The translations under genes were made by a program, and so were the position numbers. DNA of 7,627 nt, taken from Thermoplasmata archaeon (lineage in GTDB: Archaea > Thermoplasmatota > Thermoplasmata > Lutacidiplasmatales > UBA184). The stretch lies in NCBI GenBank assembly GCA_030040035.1, contig JASHUJ010000203.1, positions 1-7,627 on the forward strand, in the 5' to 3' direction. The notes under the pieces were generated by a model that was given only the letters and a program-made list of their open reading frames with translations, was not told where the DNA came from and did not search any database. This document shows, piece by piece, positions 1 to 5,805 of the stretch (position 1 is its first letter; every line of letters begins with the position of its first letter).

Positions 1-786
1 CGCAAGGGCATCCTGCACTCCGACGACGTGATGTTCTACGGCAGCCCGAACGTCATGCCGCACGAGGAGAAGCTGCTCCCGCTCCTCAAGCTCGCGAAGC
101 GCTACTACGAGCAGGTCGGCTGGAGCCACGTCGCGGTCGCGACGCTCCTGACCAAACCGAAGGTCCTCTCGAAGTGCGCCGAGATCCTGATCGACGACCG
201 GCAGAAGTGGTGGGGGGTCGAGGTCGGCGTCGAAACGGGCTCGCCCCACATGATCACGGCCGCGATGCCGGGCAAGGTCGCCCCGTTCAAGGCGTCCCAG
301 TGGCCCGAGCTCGTCGTCCAGGCGGCCGGTCTGATGAACGACAATCACGTCTACCCGGCCTGCACGTTCATCGTCGGGTTGCCGCAGGAAACAGAGGACG
401 ACGTCCAGCGGACGATCGACCTCATCGACGACCTTTGGGACTTCAAGGCGCTGCTCGTCCCGATGTTCTTCGTCCCCCTCGGGCACCTCAAGTCCCGCGA
501 CTGGTTCCGCCGGGACCGGCTGAGTCCCCTCCAGGAGGAGCTCCTGAAGCGCGCCTTGTCGCACGGCCTGCGCCAGTCCAAGCGGATGCTGAACGACTTC
601 TTCGACTGGCAGGGCGCGCACACCGAGCTTTACCGCTCGTCGTTCCGCGGGTTCATCGCCTTCCTCGACGTGATCGCGAAGCTCCACGGGCTCAGCAGCC
701 CGTCGACGCGGCCGCCGCGCAAGATCGCCGACCCGAACCTGACGCCGGACCGCTTGCCGGTCCCGACGATCCCGGTCCGCGAGTGA
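1..786 (+). CDS. Radical SAM protein, C-terminal part (5' end outside window)
   Basis: The frame is open from the first base, so this is the last 261 residues of a longer protein and not a gene starting at the internal GTG at 28. Three stretches look like the C-terminal half of a radical SAM TIM barrel of the kind often found with a B12-binding domain: a DDVMFYG strand (residues 9-14), the VEVGVETGS motif (73-81), which in this superfamily contacts SAM, and TFIVGLPQETEDDV (122-135), the usual GxPxET strand. The CxxxCxxC cluster motif and any B12-binding domain would lie upstream and cannot be seen. A helical, aromatic-rich stretch (about 175-230) is followed by a proline-rich tail of about 30 residues. 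The substrate cannot be told from this fragment. The stop TGA lies only 7 nt from the stop of the convergent JAMM gene. The superfamily call is firm; the subfamily is open. Confidence 0.85.
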   Translation, partial: RKGILHSDDVMFYGSPNVMPHEEKLLPLLKLAKRYYEQVGWSHVAVATLLTKPKVLSKCAEILIDDRQKWWGVEVGVETGSPHMITAAMPGKVAPFKASQWPELVVQAAGLMNDNHVYPACTFIVGLPQETEDDVQRTIDLIDDLWDFKALLVPMFFVPLGHLKSRDWFRRDRLSPLQEELLKRALSHGLRQSKRMLNDFFDWQGAHTELYRSSFRGFIAFLDVIAKLHGLSSPSTRPPRKIADPNLTPDRLPVPTIPVRE

Positions 787-793
787 TCGGACG

Positions 794-1324
794 CTAGGCG
801 TCCTCGTCCGGAAAGGCGCTCTCGATCGCTCGCGGCTCCGGCCGGTGGATCGCGCGCGGACGGTACTGCGCGACCGCAGGTGCGCTCACGGAACGTCCCT
901 GGACGACGGTGAGCGACGTCTCCGCGCCGTTGCCGTCGTACGCCCGCCAGGACCCGGGCCCGAACGGGGCCCCGAGGATCAGGTGGCGCGATCCCCAGTT
1001 CCGGAACAGCTGGAGGTCCGCGTCGGACGGATGGAGCGCGCCGGACGGGTGCGAGTGCACGGTCCCGACGACGGTGAGGTCGGCCGGGAGCATGTACAAC
1101 CGGAAGTTCGCGTGCCGCCGCCCCGCGGTGGTCCCCGGTAGCAGCAGTAGCTCGCCGATCACCCCGGGAGGATCCGCGCGCAGCACCCCGCCGAACTCGT
1201 TCGGGTAGGACGAGCTTGCGCTCGCGAGCGCGCTGTCGAGCACGTGACGGGTGATCGCGGTGGGCGTCGCGCCCAGCGCCGGGCCCCCGGACGGGCGCTT
1301 ACGCGCGGGACGGAAGAACGGCAC
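794..1324 (-). CDS. JAMM/MPN (JAB1) domain metalloprotease
   Basis: A 176-residue protein with a complete JAMM zinc site: Glu43 in NEFGGVL, then His90-x-His92 followed by seven residues, Ser100 and Asp103 (HSHPSGALHPSDAD). All the metal-binding and catalytic positions of the family are present, so it should be an active zinc isopeptidase or peptidase. In archaea, small stand-alone JAMM proteins of this size cut ubiquitin-like SAMP modifiers from targets (HvJAMM1 in Haloferax; AfJAMM is the structural example). That role is inferred here, and no SAMP or E1 gene is in the window. The N-terminal 20 residues are basic and proline-rich; the last 30 look unstructured, with an acidic end. The GTG start is supported by a purine-rich GAGGGAGG element (1330-1337) five nt upstream. 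It overlaps the end of the NAD kinase gene by 26 nt and is the last gene of the operon. Confidence 0.85.
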   Translation of the reverse strand: MPFFRPARKRPSGGPALGATPTAITRHVLDSALASASSSYPNEFGGVLRADPPGVIGELLLLPGTTAGRRHANFRLYMLPADLTVVGTVHSHPSGALHPSDADLQLFRNWGSRHLILGAPFGPGSWRAYDGNGAETSLTVVQGRSVSAPAVAQYRPRAIHRPEPRAIESAFPDEDA

Positions 1325-2177
1325 CGCCGCCTCCCTCGCCGCTCGGCTCCTCGCTCCACGGGAGGATCCGCTTGCCCCGGAGCCGATCGAAGTACCGGTC
1401 CCCGAACCGCACGAGCCGCGATCGCCGCGGCGAACGGTAGACCGTGACCGAGCCGCCGACCGGCACGACGTGCTCGTCCTGCCCGTCGGGCAGGACCACC
1501 GCGCCGCGGCCGGTATCGATCGCGCGCACCCGGATCGTACGCAGCGGATCGACGACCAGCGCGCGCGCTTCGAGACGGAACGGGGCGATGGTGGTCACGA
1601 CGATCGCGTCGATCTCGGGATCGACGATCGGGCCCAGCGCGCTGAGCGAGTAGCCGGTCGAGCCGGTGGGGGAGGCGAGGATGATCCCATCGGCCTGGAT
1701 GCGGCCGGCGACCACGTCGTCGAACGCGATCTCGAAGAGGCCCATCTTGCCGACCTGGGCTGCGTGCAGGACGTACTCGTTGACGGCGTCCGGCAGCTGG
1801 ACGGAGCCCACCTGCGCGGCCAGCTTCATCCGCTCCTCGATGCGGTAGCGTCCTCCGAGGATCCGATCGATCGCCGTCGCGAGCGCCTCGGCCGACGTCG
1901 CAGTCACCTCCGCGAGGACCCCGACCGTCCCGGCGTTGATCGGCAGGAGCGGGGCCTCACTCCGGCGCAGGGCGTAGAGGAACGTCCCATCGCCGCCGAT
2001 CGCGATCGTCACCTCGGCTCGCAGCTGTCCGAGGGGTGCGTGGCGCAGCTGTGGGGCCAGCGAACCGAGGTCGTCCGACAGCTCGAGCTCGGCCCGATCG
2101 CCGACGAGCTCGACGACCCGGGCGGCGAGCTCGAGCGCCCGGGGCTTCAGGGGATTCGCGGTCAGTCCGAGCTTCAC
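1299..2177 (-). CDS. nadK: NAD kinase
   Basis: A 292-residue protein that phosphorylates NAD at the 2' position to give NADP in the cytoplasm. Family motifs appear in order: IAIGGDGTF (58-66, catalytic GGDG with Asp63), NAGTVGVL (81-88), the NE pair (133-134), and DGIILASPTGSTGYSLSA (163-180), the NAD-binding stretch, followed by TTIAPF (195-200). The length is about usual for archaeal and bacterial NAD kinases. The start is GTG at 2177: translation from it gives a natural N-terminus (VKLGLTANP), and GGGAGGG lies six nt upstream (2184-2190). The start overlaps the stop of the phosphatase gene as GTGA (2174-2177), suggesting translational coupling. The frame stays open far upstream of this start, but that is a GC-driven shadow of the phosphatase gene. 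The last 25 residues form a glycine-rich tail encoded partly in the overlap with the JAMM gene. Confidence 0.93.
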   Translation of the reverse strand: MKLGLTANPLKPRALELAARVVELVGDRAELELSDDLGSLAPQLRHAPLGQLRAEVTIAIGGDGTFLYALRRSEAPLLPINAGTVGVLAEVTATSAEALATAIDRILGGRYRIEERMKLAAQVGSVQLPDAVNEYVLHAAQVGKMGLFEIAFDDVVAGRIQADGIILASPTGSTGYSLSALGPIVDPEIDAIVVTTIAPFRLEARALVVDPLRTIRVRAIDTGRGAVVLPDGQDEHVVPVGGSVTVYRSPRRSRLVRFGDRYFDRLRGKRILPWSEEPSGEGGGGAVLPSRA

Positions 2178-2986
2178 AGGGCGCCCTCCCCGCGGAGCTC
2201 CTCCGGCAGTCGGGCGTCGCCCCACGCGAGGACGCTCGTCCGCCGCTCGACGCCGAGCGGGAACGCCTCGATCGCGGCGTGCGTCGCGTCCGTGACCCCG
2301 CCTCCGGCTTCGAGGAGGATCCGGTACGCGCCCGCGATGTCGGTCGCCCTCAGGTTGCGCGTCGCCTCGCCGTTCTCGAACAGGTAGGCGTCCGCGCTCC
2401 CTTGGGCGACCATCATCATCTCGAGCGAAGCGCAGCCGAGGGAGCGGATCCGACGGCCGCGGCCCGCGAGCTCCACGGCGCGCGGGGTCGCCCGGTTGCC
2501 GAGGTTCACGAGCAAGAGGTCGCCCCGAGGATTCCACGGGCGCGTGCGGATCGGCCGGCCGTCGCAGAAGGCGCCTCCCCCCCGCTCGGCCCAGTACGTC
2601 GTGCCGCGAAAGAGGTCGCGCACGAGGCCCAGCTCGATCCCCCCGAGATCGTCCGTGCCGAGGGCGAGCGACACCGCGGAGAAGGGGAAGTGACGGAGCG
2701 CGTTCAGGGTCCCGTCGATCGGATCGACCACCAGCTTTCGGTCGCCACCCCGAGCGACGTGTCCGGCTTCCTCGGAGACGAGATCCCATCGGACGCCCTC
2801 CGCGTCGAGGACGCGCAGGATCTCGTTCTCGGCGAGGCGGTCGAGCTCCTCGGTGGGCGTCCCGTCGGCGCCCATCGCGACGATGTCCCCGCGGTGCGGC
2901 GAGGTCGCGGCGTCGCGCACGACCCGCTGTACCGCGAGGCTCGCGCGGAACATCACCTCGAGTTCCGGACGGGACGGGCCGGCCAT
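2174..2986 (-). CDS. IMPase/FBPase-family phosphatase (possible NADP phosphatase)
   Basis: A 270-residue Mg2+-dependent sugar or nucleotide phosphatase of the inositol monophosphatase superfamily. Visible motifs: GADGTPTEELD (39-49), typical of archaeal members; SEEAG (71-75, metal-binding Glu); VVDPIDGTLN (86-95, metal-binding DPIDGT); RSLGCASLEM (181-190); and TDIAGAYRILLEAGG (215-229), which matches the C-terminal WDxAAG...EAGG motif with Asp216 as the likely third metal ligand. Archaeal relatives hydrolyse inositol-1-phosphate and fructose-1,6-bisphosphate. In Methanocaldococcus MJ0917 such a domain is fused in front of an NAD kinase and removes the 2'-phosphate of NADP. The same order here, as separate overlapping genes, makes NADP phosphatase a good guess; IMPase or FBPase activity is equally possible from sequence. 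It starts at ATG 2986, without a clear Shine-Dalgarno and with a TATA-like box about 27 nt upstream, which suggests a leaderless mRNA. It is the first gene of the minus-strand operon. Confidence 0.88.
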   Translation of the reverse strand: MAGPSRPELEVMFRASLAVQRVVRDAATSPHRGDIVAMGADGTPTEELDRLAENEILRVLDAEGVRWDLVSEEAGHVARGGDRKLVVDPIDGTLNALRHFPFSAVSLALGTDDLGGIELGLVRDLFRGTTYWAERGGGAFCDGRPIRTRPWNPRGDLLLVNLGNRATPRAVELAGRGRRIRSLGCASLEMMMVAQGSADAYLFENGEATRNLRATDIAGAYRILLEAGGGVTDATHAAIEAFPLGVERRTSVLAWGDARLPEELRGEGAL

Positions 2987-3008
2987 CTCGGCGCCGCAAT
3001 CGGCCGAC

Positions 3009-3018
3009 AGATTTGATG
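3009..3018 (-). promoter_or_regulatory. TATA-like box of the phosphatase/NAD kinase/JAMM operon
   Basis: On the minus strand, CATCAAATCT is the only AT-rich patch in a very GC-rich 100-nt spacer. Its centre lies about 27 nt before the ATG at 2986, the spacing expected between an archaeal TATA box and a transcription start at or next to the A of ATG. No clear Shine-Dalgarno lies before the ATG, which fits a leaderless transcript. The match to a consensus TATA box is weak. Confidence 0.4.
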
Positions 3019-3056
3019 GTTCGCGCGCGGGCCGGCGCGGCCCGGCGGCCGCGCGA

Positions 3057-3064
3057 GCTTAAGT
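3057..3064 (+). promoter_or_regulatory. TATA-like box of the beta-CASP nuclease gene
   Basis: GCTTAAGT stands alone in GC-rich surroundings, centred about 26-27 nt before the ATG at 3087. The 22 nt between hold no obvious Shine-Dalgarno. Box and spacing suit an archaeal promoter giving a leaderless mRNA. It mirrors the box of the divergent operon in the same 100-nt spacer. Confidence 0.45.
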
Positions 3065-3086
3065 CGGAGCGCCGTTCGCCGGCCCG

Positions 3087-4319
3087 ATGAATCTACAGTT
3101 CCTCGGCGGCGCGAACGAGGTCGGGTCGCTCGGCCTCGTGCTCCGCGACCAGGGACGCACGCTCCTCTTCGACTACGGGATGACGCCGTCCGATCCCCCG
3201 GCGTACCCCCGACCGGCGCCCACGAACGTGGATCTGGCCGTCCTGTCGCACGCGCACCTCGACCATTCGGGGATGACGCCGCTCCTGAGCCGCTTGCCCC
3301 GGGCACGCCTCATCGCGACGCCGGTCACGATCGCGGTCGCGGACCTCCTCACCAAGGACGCCCTGAAGATCGCGCGGCTCGAAGGATACCTCGCACCGTA
3401 CACCCCGGCCGATATCCGAGCCCTGCACGCGCGCTTCACGGCGGTCGGGCGGCATGCGACGTTCCGGCATCACGGGATCGAGGTCGAGTTCGCGCCCGCG
3501 GGGCACATCCCCGGCGCCTCGATGTCGGTCTACCGCGGCGAGCGCGAGGTCGGTTTCACTGGCGACCTGCAAACGTTGCCCACCCACCTGGTCGGCGGGG
3601 CGGACCCGATCGAATGCGACGTGCTCGTCATGGAGTCGACGTACGCCGGCCGCGACCACCCGGACCGGGCGGAGACCGAACGGCGGTTCCGGGACAAGAT
3701 TGCGGAGACGGTCGAACGCGGCGGAACCGCGATCGTCCCCGCGTTCGCGGTCGGACGGGCGCAGGAGGTTCTGATGGCCCTGGCCTCGTCGGGGTTCGAG
3801 ACGTATCTCGACGGGATGGCGCGGTCCGTCAACGAGATTTACGAGGCCGCGCCCGAGTACCTCGCGGATGCGCGCAAGTTCCGGCGCGCGCTCGAGGGGG
3901 TCCACGTGGTCGAGCATCCGGGAGATCGAGCGCGCGCGCTCCGCGAGGCCGAGGTGATCGTCACGACCGGCGGCATGCTCGATGGGGGGCCCGTGCTCCA
4001 CTACGTCGGGGAGCGCTACCGGGACCCAAAGAGCTCGATCTACCTCACCGGATTCCAGGTCGAGGGCTCGAACGGGCGACGCCTGATGGACGAGGGCACG
4101 CTCGTGATCGACGGCGAGGTCGTGCACCCCGAGTGCGAGATCCAGAAGTTCGATTTCTCCGCCCACGCCGGGCACTCCGATCTCGTGCGGTTCGCGAAGG
4201 AGAGCCGCGCGGAGACGATCGTGCTGATGCACGGCGACCACCGCGAGGCGCTCCGCGACGCGCTCGAGGGATTCGCCCGGGTGGTCTTGCCCGAGAACGG
4301 AAAGGCGTTCGACCTCTGA
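3087..4319 (+). CDS. Beta-CASP metallo-beta-lactamase ribonuclease, aCPSF2-like
   Basis: A 410-residue predicted zinc-dependent RNase of the archaeal CPSF73 type, acting on RNA 3' ends or in RNA decay. The metallo-beta-lactamase part shows FLGGANEVG (5-13), SHAHLDHSG (54-62; His55, His57, Asp59, His60), GHIPGA (His140) and FTGDL (Asp160). The beta-CASP part follows: motif A ESTY with Glu183, the TTGGMLDGGPV stretch (293-303), motif B in FDFSAHAGH (His360) and motif C in LMHGD (His382). All catalytic positions are present. The protein begins directly at the lactamase core, so it lacks the N-terminal KH domains of aCPSF1; the length and N-terminal motif suit aCPSF2 better than aRNase J. Whether it acts as endo- or 5'-3' exonuclease cannot be read from sequence. 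The ATG start fits the first conserved strand and the TATA spacing. It is transcribed alone, divergent from the phosphatase operon and convergent with the GTPase gene. Confidence 0.9.
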   Translation: MNLQFLGGANEVGSLGLVLRDQGRTLLFDYGMTPSDPPAYPRPAPTNVDLAVLSHAHLDHSGMTPLLSRLPRARLIATPVTIAVADLLTKDALKIARLEGYLAPYTPADIRALHARFTAVGRHATFRHHGIEVEFAPAGHIPGASMSVYRGEREVGFTGDLQTLPTHLVGGADPIECDVLVMESTYAGRDHPDRAETERRFRDKIAETVERGGTAIVPAFAVGRAQEVLMALASSGFETYLDGMARSVNEIYEAAPEYLADARKFRRALEGVHVVEHPGDRARALREAEVIVTTGGMLDGGPVLHYVGERYRDPKSSIYLTGFQVEGSNGRRLMDEGTLVIDGEVVHPECEIQKFDFSAHAGHSDLVRFAKESRAETIVLMHGDHREALRDALEGFARVVLPENGKAFDL

Positions 4320-4323
4320 CCCG

Positions 4324-4349
4324 GGGTGGCAGGCGCCTTCGCCGCACCC
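4324..4349 (+). terminator. Hairpin just after the nuclease gene, possible 3'-end signal
   Basis: Five nt after the nuclease stop, GGGTG (4324-4328) pairs with CACCC (4345-4349). Inside this, GGCG (4332-4335) pairs with CGCC (4340-4343) around a CCTT loop, giving nine G-C-rich pairs with an unequal internal loop. It could protect or define the 3' end of the mRNA. No T-tract follows, and archaeal termination usually depends on T-rich stretches, so a terminator role is only tentative. Confidence 0.3.
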
Positions 4350-4435
4350 ACCTGGGACGTTCCTTGGTCGCACGTTCTACGGCCTCACTATCTCTTCGAT
4401 CATCGAACCCTGATCCCCTGGGGTGGCGGGCCCCT

Positions 4436-4476
4436 GCCCGACGGAACAGCCGAACGGCTCGCGTCGCCCGTCGGGC
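4436..4476. repeat. Inverted repeat with 9-bp perfect stem and inner hairpin
   Basis: GCCCGACGG (4436-4444) is exactly complementary to CCGTCGGGC (4468-4476). Within the 23-nt loop, AGCCG (4448-4452) pairs with CGGCT (4455-4459) around AA, although two bases are too few for a loop, so the real inner stem is probably four pairs with a GAAC loop. The arm at 4439-4443 (CGACG) could instead pair with CGTCG at 4462-4466, so two alternative folds exist. It lies 52 nt past the stop of the GTPase gene on the minus strand and could serve as a bidirectional 3'-end structure. Confidence 0.5.
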
Positions 4477-4527
4477 CTGGAGGCTAGGGATAGGGTAGTC
4501 GCGGCGCGGAGGTCGTCAGGAAGGTGC

Positions 4528-5631
4528 CTAGGAGCGGCGACGGGCGGTCCGTCTCGCCGGGGACGGAGACTCCACGTTCTCTGTTCGGGACGGGCTACCT
4601 TCCAGCGCGGACCCATCCTCCGTGATCGACTCTTCGATGGGCGGTAACTCGCCGGTGGGCTTCACGCGGGCCCGGATCTCGCGGAGCAGATCGTCGATCC
4701 CCTCCCCGGTCACCGCGGAGACCTTGAGGTGGTCGTTCGAGCGGCGCGCCAGATCGCTCTTCGTCTCGACCACCAGGATCGGTACGGTGGGGAACTCTTC
4801 GCGCCACCGAGCGAGCAACGTCTCCTGTTCGTCGGCGGAGTGGTCTGACCGGTCGCTGGGGTCGATCACGAACAGGACCACGGTGGCCGCCTTGCCGACC
4901 GTCGTCGTCGCTTCGGTCTCCGCCGGGTTCGACCGACCGGTGCGTCCGAGGACCCCGGGCGTATCGACGACCTGCAGTCGATCGAAACCGAGATCGGCGT
5001 GGCCGACCGAGATCGCGAGCGTGGTGAACGGGTAGTCCGCGATCTTGGGGCGCGCGGTCGACAGCCGGGCCACGAGCGACGACTTGCCCACGTTGGGGAA
5101 TCCGGCCACGACGAGCGTGGGCGCCCCGGACTCGAGCTGGGGCCGATCGCGCAGGTACCGGCCGATCGCGCGGAGTGCCTCGAGGTCGGGATCGACCTCG
5201 CGCACGAAGCTCGCGAGACGGCCATAGAACGACTTCACCCGGGCCCCGAGCGCCTCCGGACCCGCCGTGTGACCGAGCGTGCGTTCCTCTTCCCGCGCGA
5301 GCCCGCGGATCCGCTCTTCCGCGCGGCGCAGCCGCCGGAGCGCCCGATCGAGGGTGCCCTCGCCGAACGGGTCGGCGATCAGCGCTCGCTCGAAGTCGGT
5401 GAGCGGGGTTCGGACGAACCGCCGCGTCTCCAGACGAAGGTGCCGAAGGACTGTCGCGGTGCTCCGGACCACTTTGAGCTTCGCGCGCAAGCGATCGCGG
5501 GTCGCCTTCGTCTCCCCTCGGGGGGTGACCAGCGAGGCCCGGTGGAAGGCCGCGTCGAGGATCTCGACCGACGGCGGCGGGCGAACGCCGGGGGTTCGGC
5601 TCGGCGGGACGGCCCGTCGCGCGCGCGCCAT
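4528..5631 (-). CDS. NOG1-like ribosome-assembly GTPase
   Basis: A GTPase of the OBG/NOG1 group, 367 residues from ATG 5631, expected to act on large-subunit assembly. The N-terminal half (about 22-165) is a charged helical region like the NOG1 N-terminal domain, starting with ILDAAFHRAS. The G domain follows: G1 GFPNVGKSS (177-185), G2 region DYPFTT (199-204), G3 DTPG (223-226), G4 TKSD (290-293, in place of the usual NKxD) and G5 SAVTGEG (305-311). After the G domain comes a tail of about 40 residues, first acidic and Ser/Glu-rich, ending in an Arg-rich run; it is likely disordered and may bind rRNA. A GTG at 5652 in the same frame would add seven residues. Neither start has a well-placed Shine-Dalgarno (GAGG lies only two nt before the GTG), so ATG was preferred. 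It is divergent from gcvPA and probably transcribed alone. Confidence 0.88.
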   Translation of the reverse strand: MARARRAVPPSRTPGVRPPPSVEILDAAFHRASLVTPRGETKATRDRLRAKLKVVRSTATVLRHLRLETRRFVRTPLTDFERALIADPFGEGTLDRALRRLRRAEERIRGLAREEERTLGHTAGPEALGARVKSFYGRLASFVREVDPDLEALRAIGRYLRDRPQLESGAPTLVVAGFPNVGKSSLVARLSTARPKIADYPFTTLAISVGHADLGFDRLQVVDTPGVLGRTGRSNPAETEATTTVGKAATVVLFVIDPSDRSDHSADEQETLLARWREEFPTVPILVVETKSDLARRSNDHLKVSAVTGEGIDDLLREIRARVKPTGELPPIEESITEDGSALEGSPSRTENVESPSPARRTARRRS

Positions 5632-5652
5632 GGTGACTTTCGCCCCGTCCAC

Positions 5653-5805
5653 TGCCTCGGAGGGTTCCCGCCGAGCAGTGGGGGAGGCGAGGTACTCGCC
5701 CCGGAGGAAGATAGCGTATGCCGTGCCGTCCGGGAGGCCCCGGGTCGGCTCGCGCTCACATCACGCCTATATTGCCGCCCTCGCTCCGAGCGTCGAGGGA
5801 CGACG
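5653..5805. promoter_or_regulatory. Divergent spacer between the GTPase gene and gcvPA
   Basis: This spacer must hold the promoters of both genes. For gcvPA there is a clear TATA box (5766-5774, listed separately). For the GTPase gene the best minus-strand candidate is the AT-richer patch GCTATCTT (5708-5715). That would put the transcription start near 5685 and give a leader of some 30-50 nt. I saw no tandem aptamer-like fold that would suggest a glycine riboswitch, but I could not fold the region. Confidence 0.35.
5766..5774 (+). promoter_or_regulatory. TATA box of the gcvPA-gcvPB operon
   Basis: CCTATATTG is the best match to an archaeal TATA box in the window. Its centre lies about 36 nt before the GTG start, so transcription should begin near 5795, leaving a leader of roughly 10 nt. 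That leader would just include the GAGGGA purine run (5795-5800) ahead of the start codon. No separate BRE or operator could be identified with confidence. Confidence 0.55.

Larger units (their letters stand above)
4320..4527. other. Structured spacer between convergent genes
   Basis: This 208-nt spacer between the stops of the nuclease and GTPase genes holds no coding frame that resembles a protein. It is unusually long here: the other convergent junction has only 7 nt. Contents: the hairpin at 4324-4349; a near-palindrome TTCGAT-C-ATCGAA at 4395-4407; a 9-bp stem at 4436-4476 with a smaller hairpin inside; and two similar GGGGTGGC stretches (4323-4330 and about 4420-4427) each running into a GC-rich run. 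I could not fold any part into a tRNA, 5S rRNA or SRP RNA, and saw no box C/D pair. It may hold the two 3' UTRs with their processing sites, or a small RNA. Confidence 0.5.

Noticed and set aside
1251..2387. 378-codon open frame on the plus strand opposite the NAD kinase and phosphatase genes
   Set aside because: Composition is Arg/Asp/Gly/Pro-rich with no family motif. It is an antisense shadow of the NAD kinase and of the 3' end of the phosphatase gene, caused by high GC.
2178..2999. Possible in-frame N-terminal extension of the NAD kinase (a fusion protein)
   Set aside because: The frame stays open but translates to an Arg/Gly-rich sequence, while the phosphatase motifs are in another frame. 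The GTG at 2177 with GGGAGGG upstream is the real start.
3093..4373. 426-codon open frame on the minus strand across the nuclease gene
   Set aside because: No recognisable motifs and highly charged low-complexity composition; it is antisense to an intact beta-CASP gene with all catalytic residues.
4394..4420. tRNA-like T-loop (GGTTCGAT) on the minus strand in the spacer
   Set aside because: The flanking bases do not form a T-stem, and no acceptor, D-arm or anticodon arm could be found around it.
4999..5805. Long N-terminal extension of GcvPA
   Set aside because: This part is antisense to the GTPase gene, and family length and N-terminus agree with the GTG at 5806.
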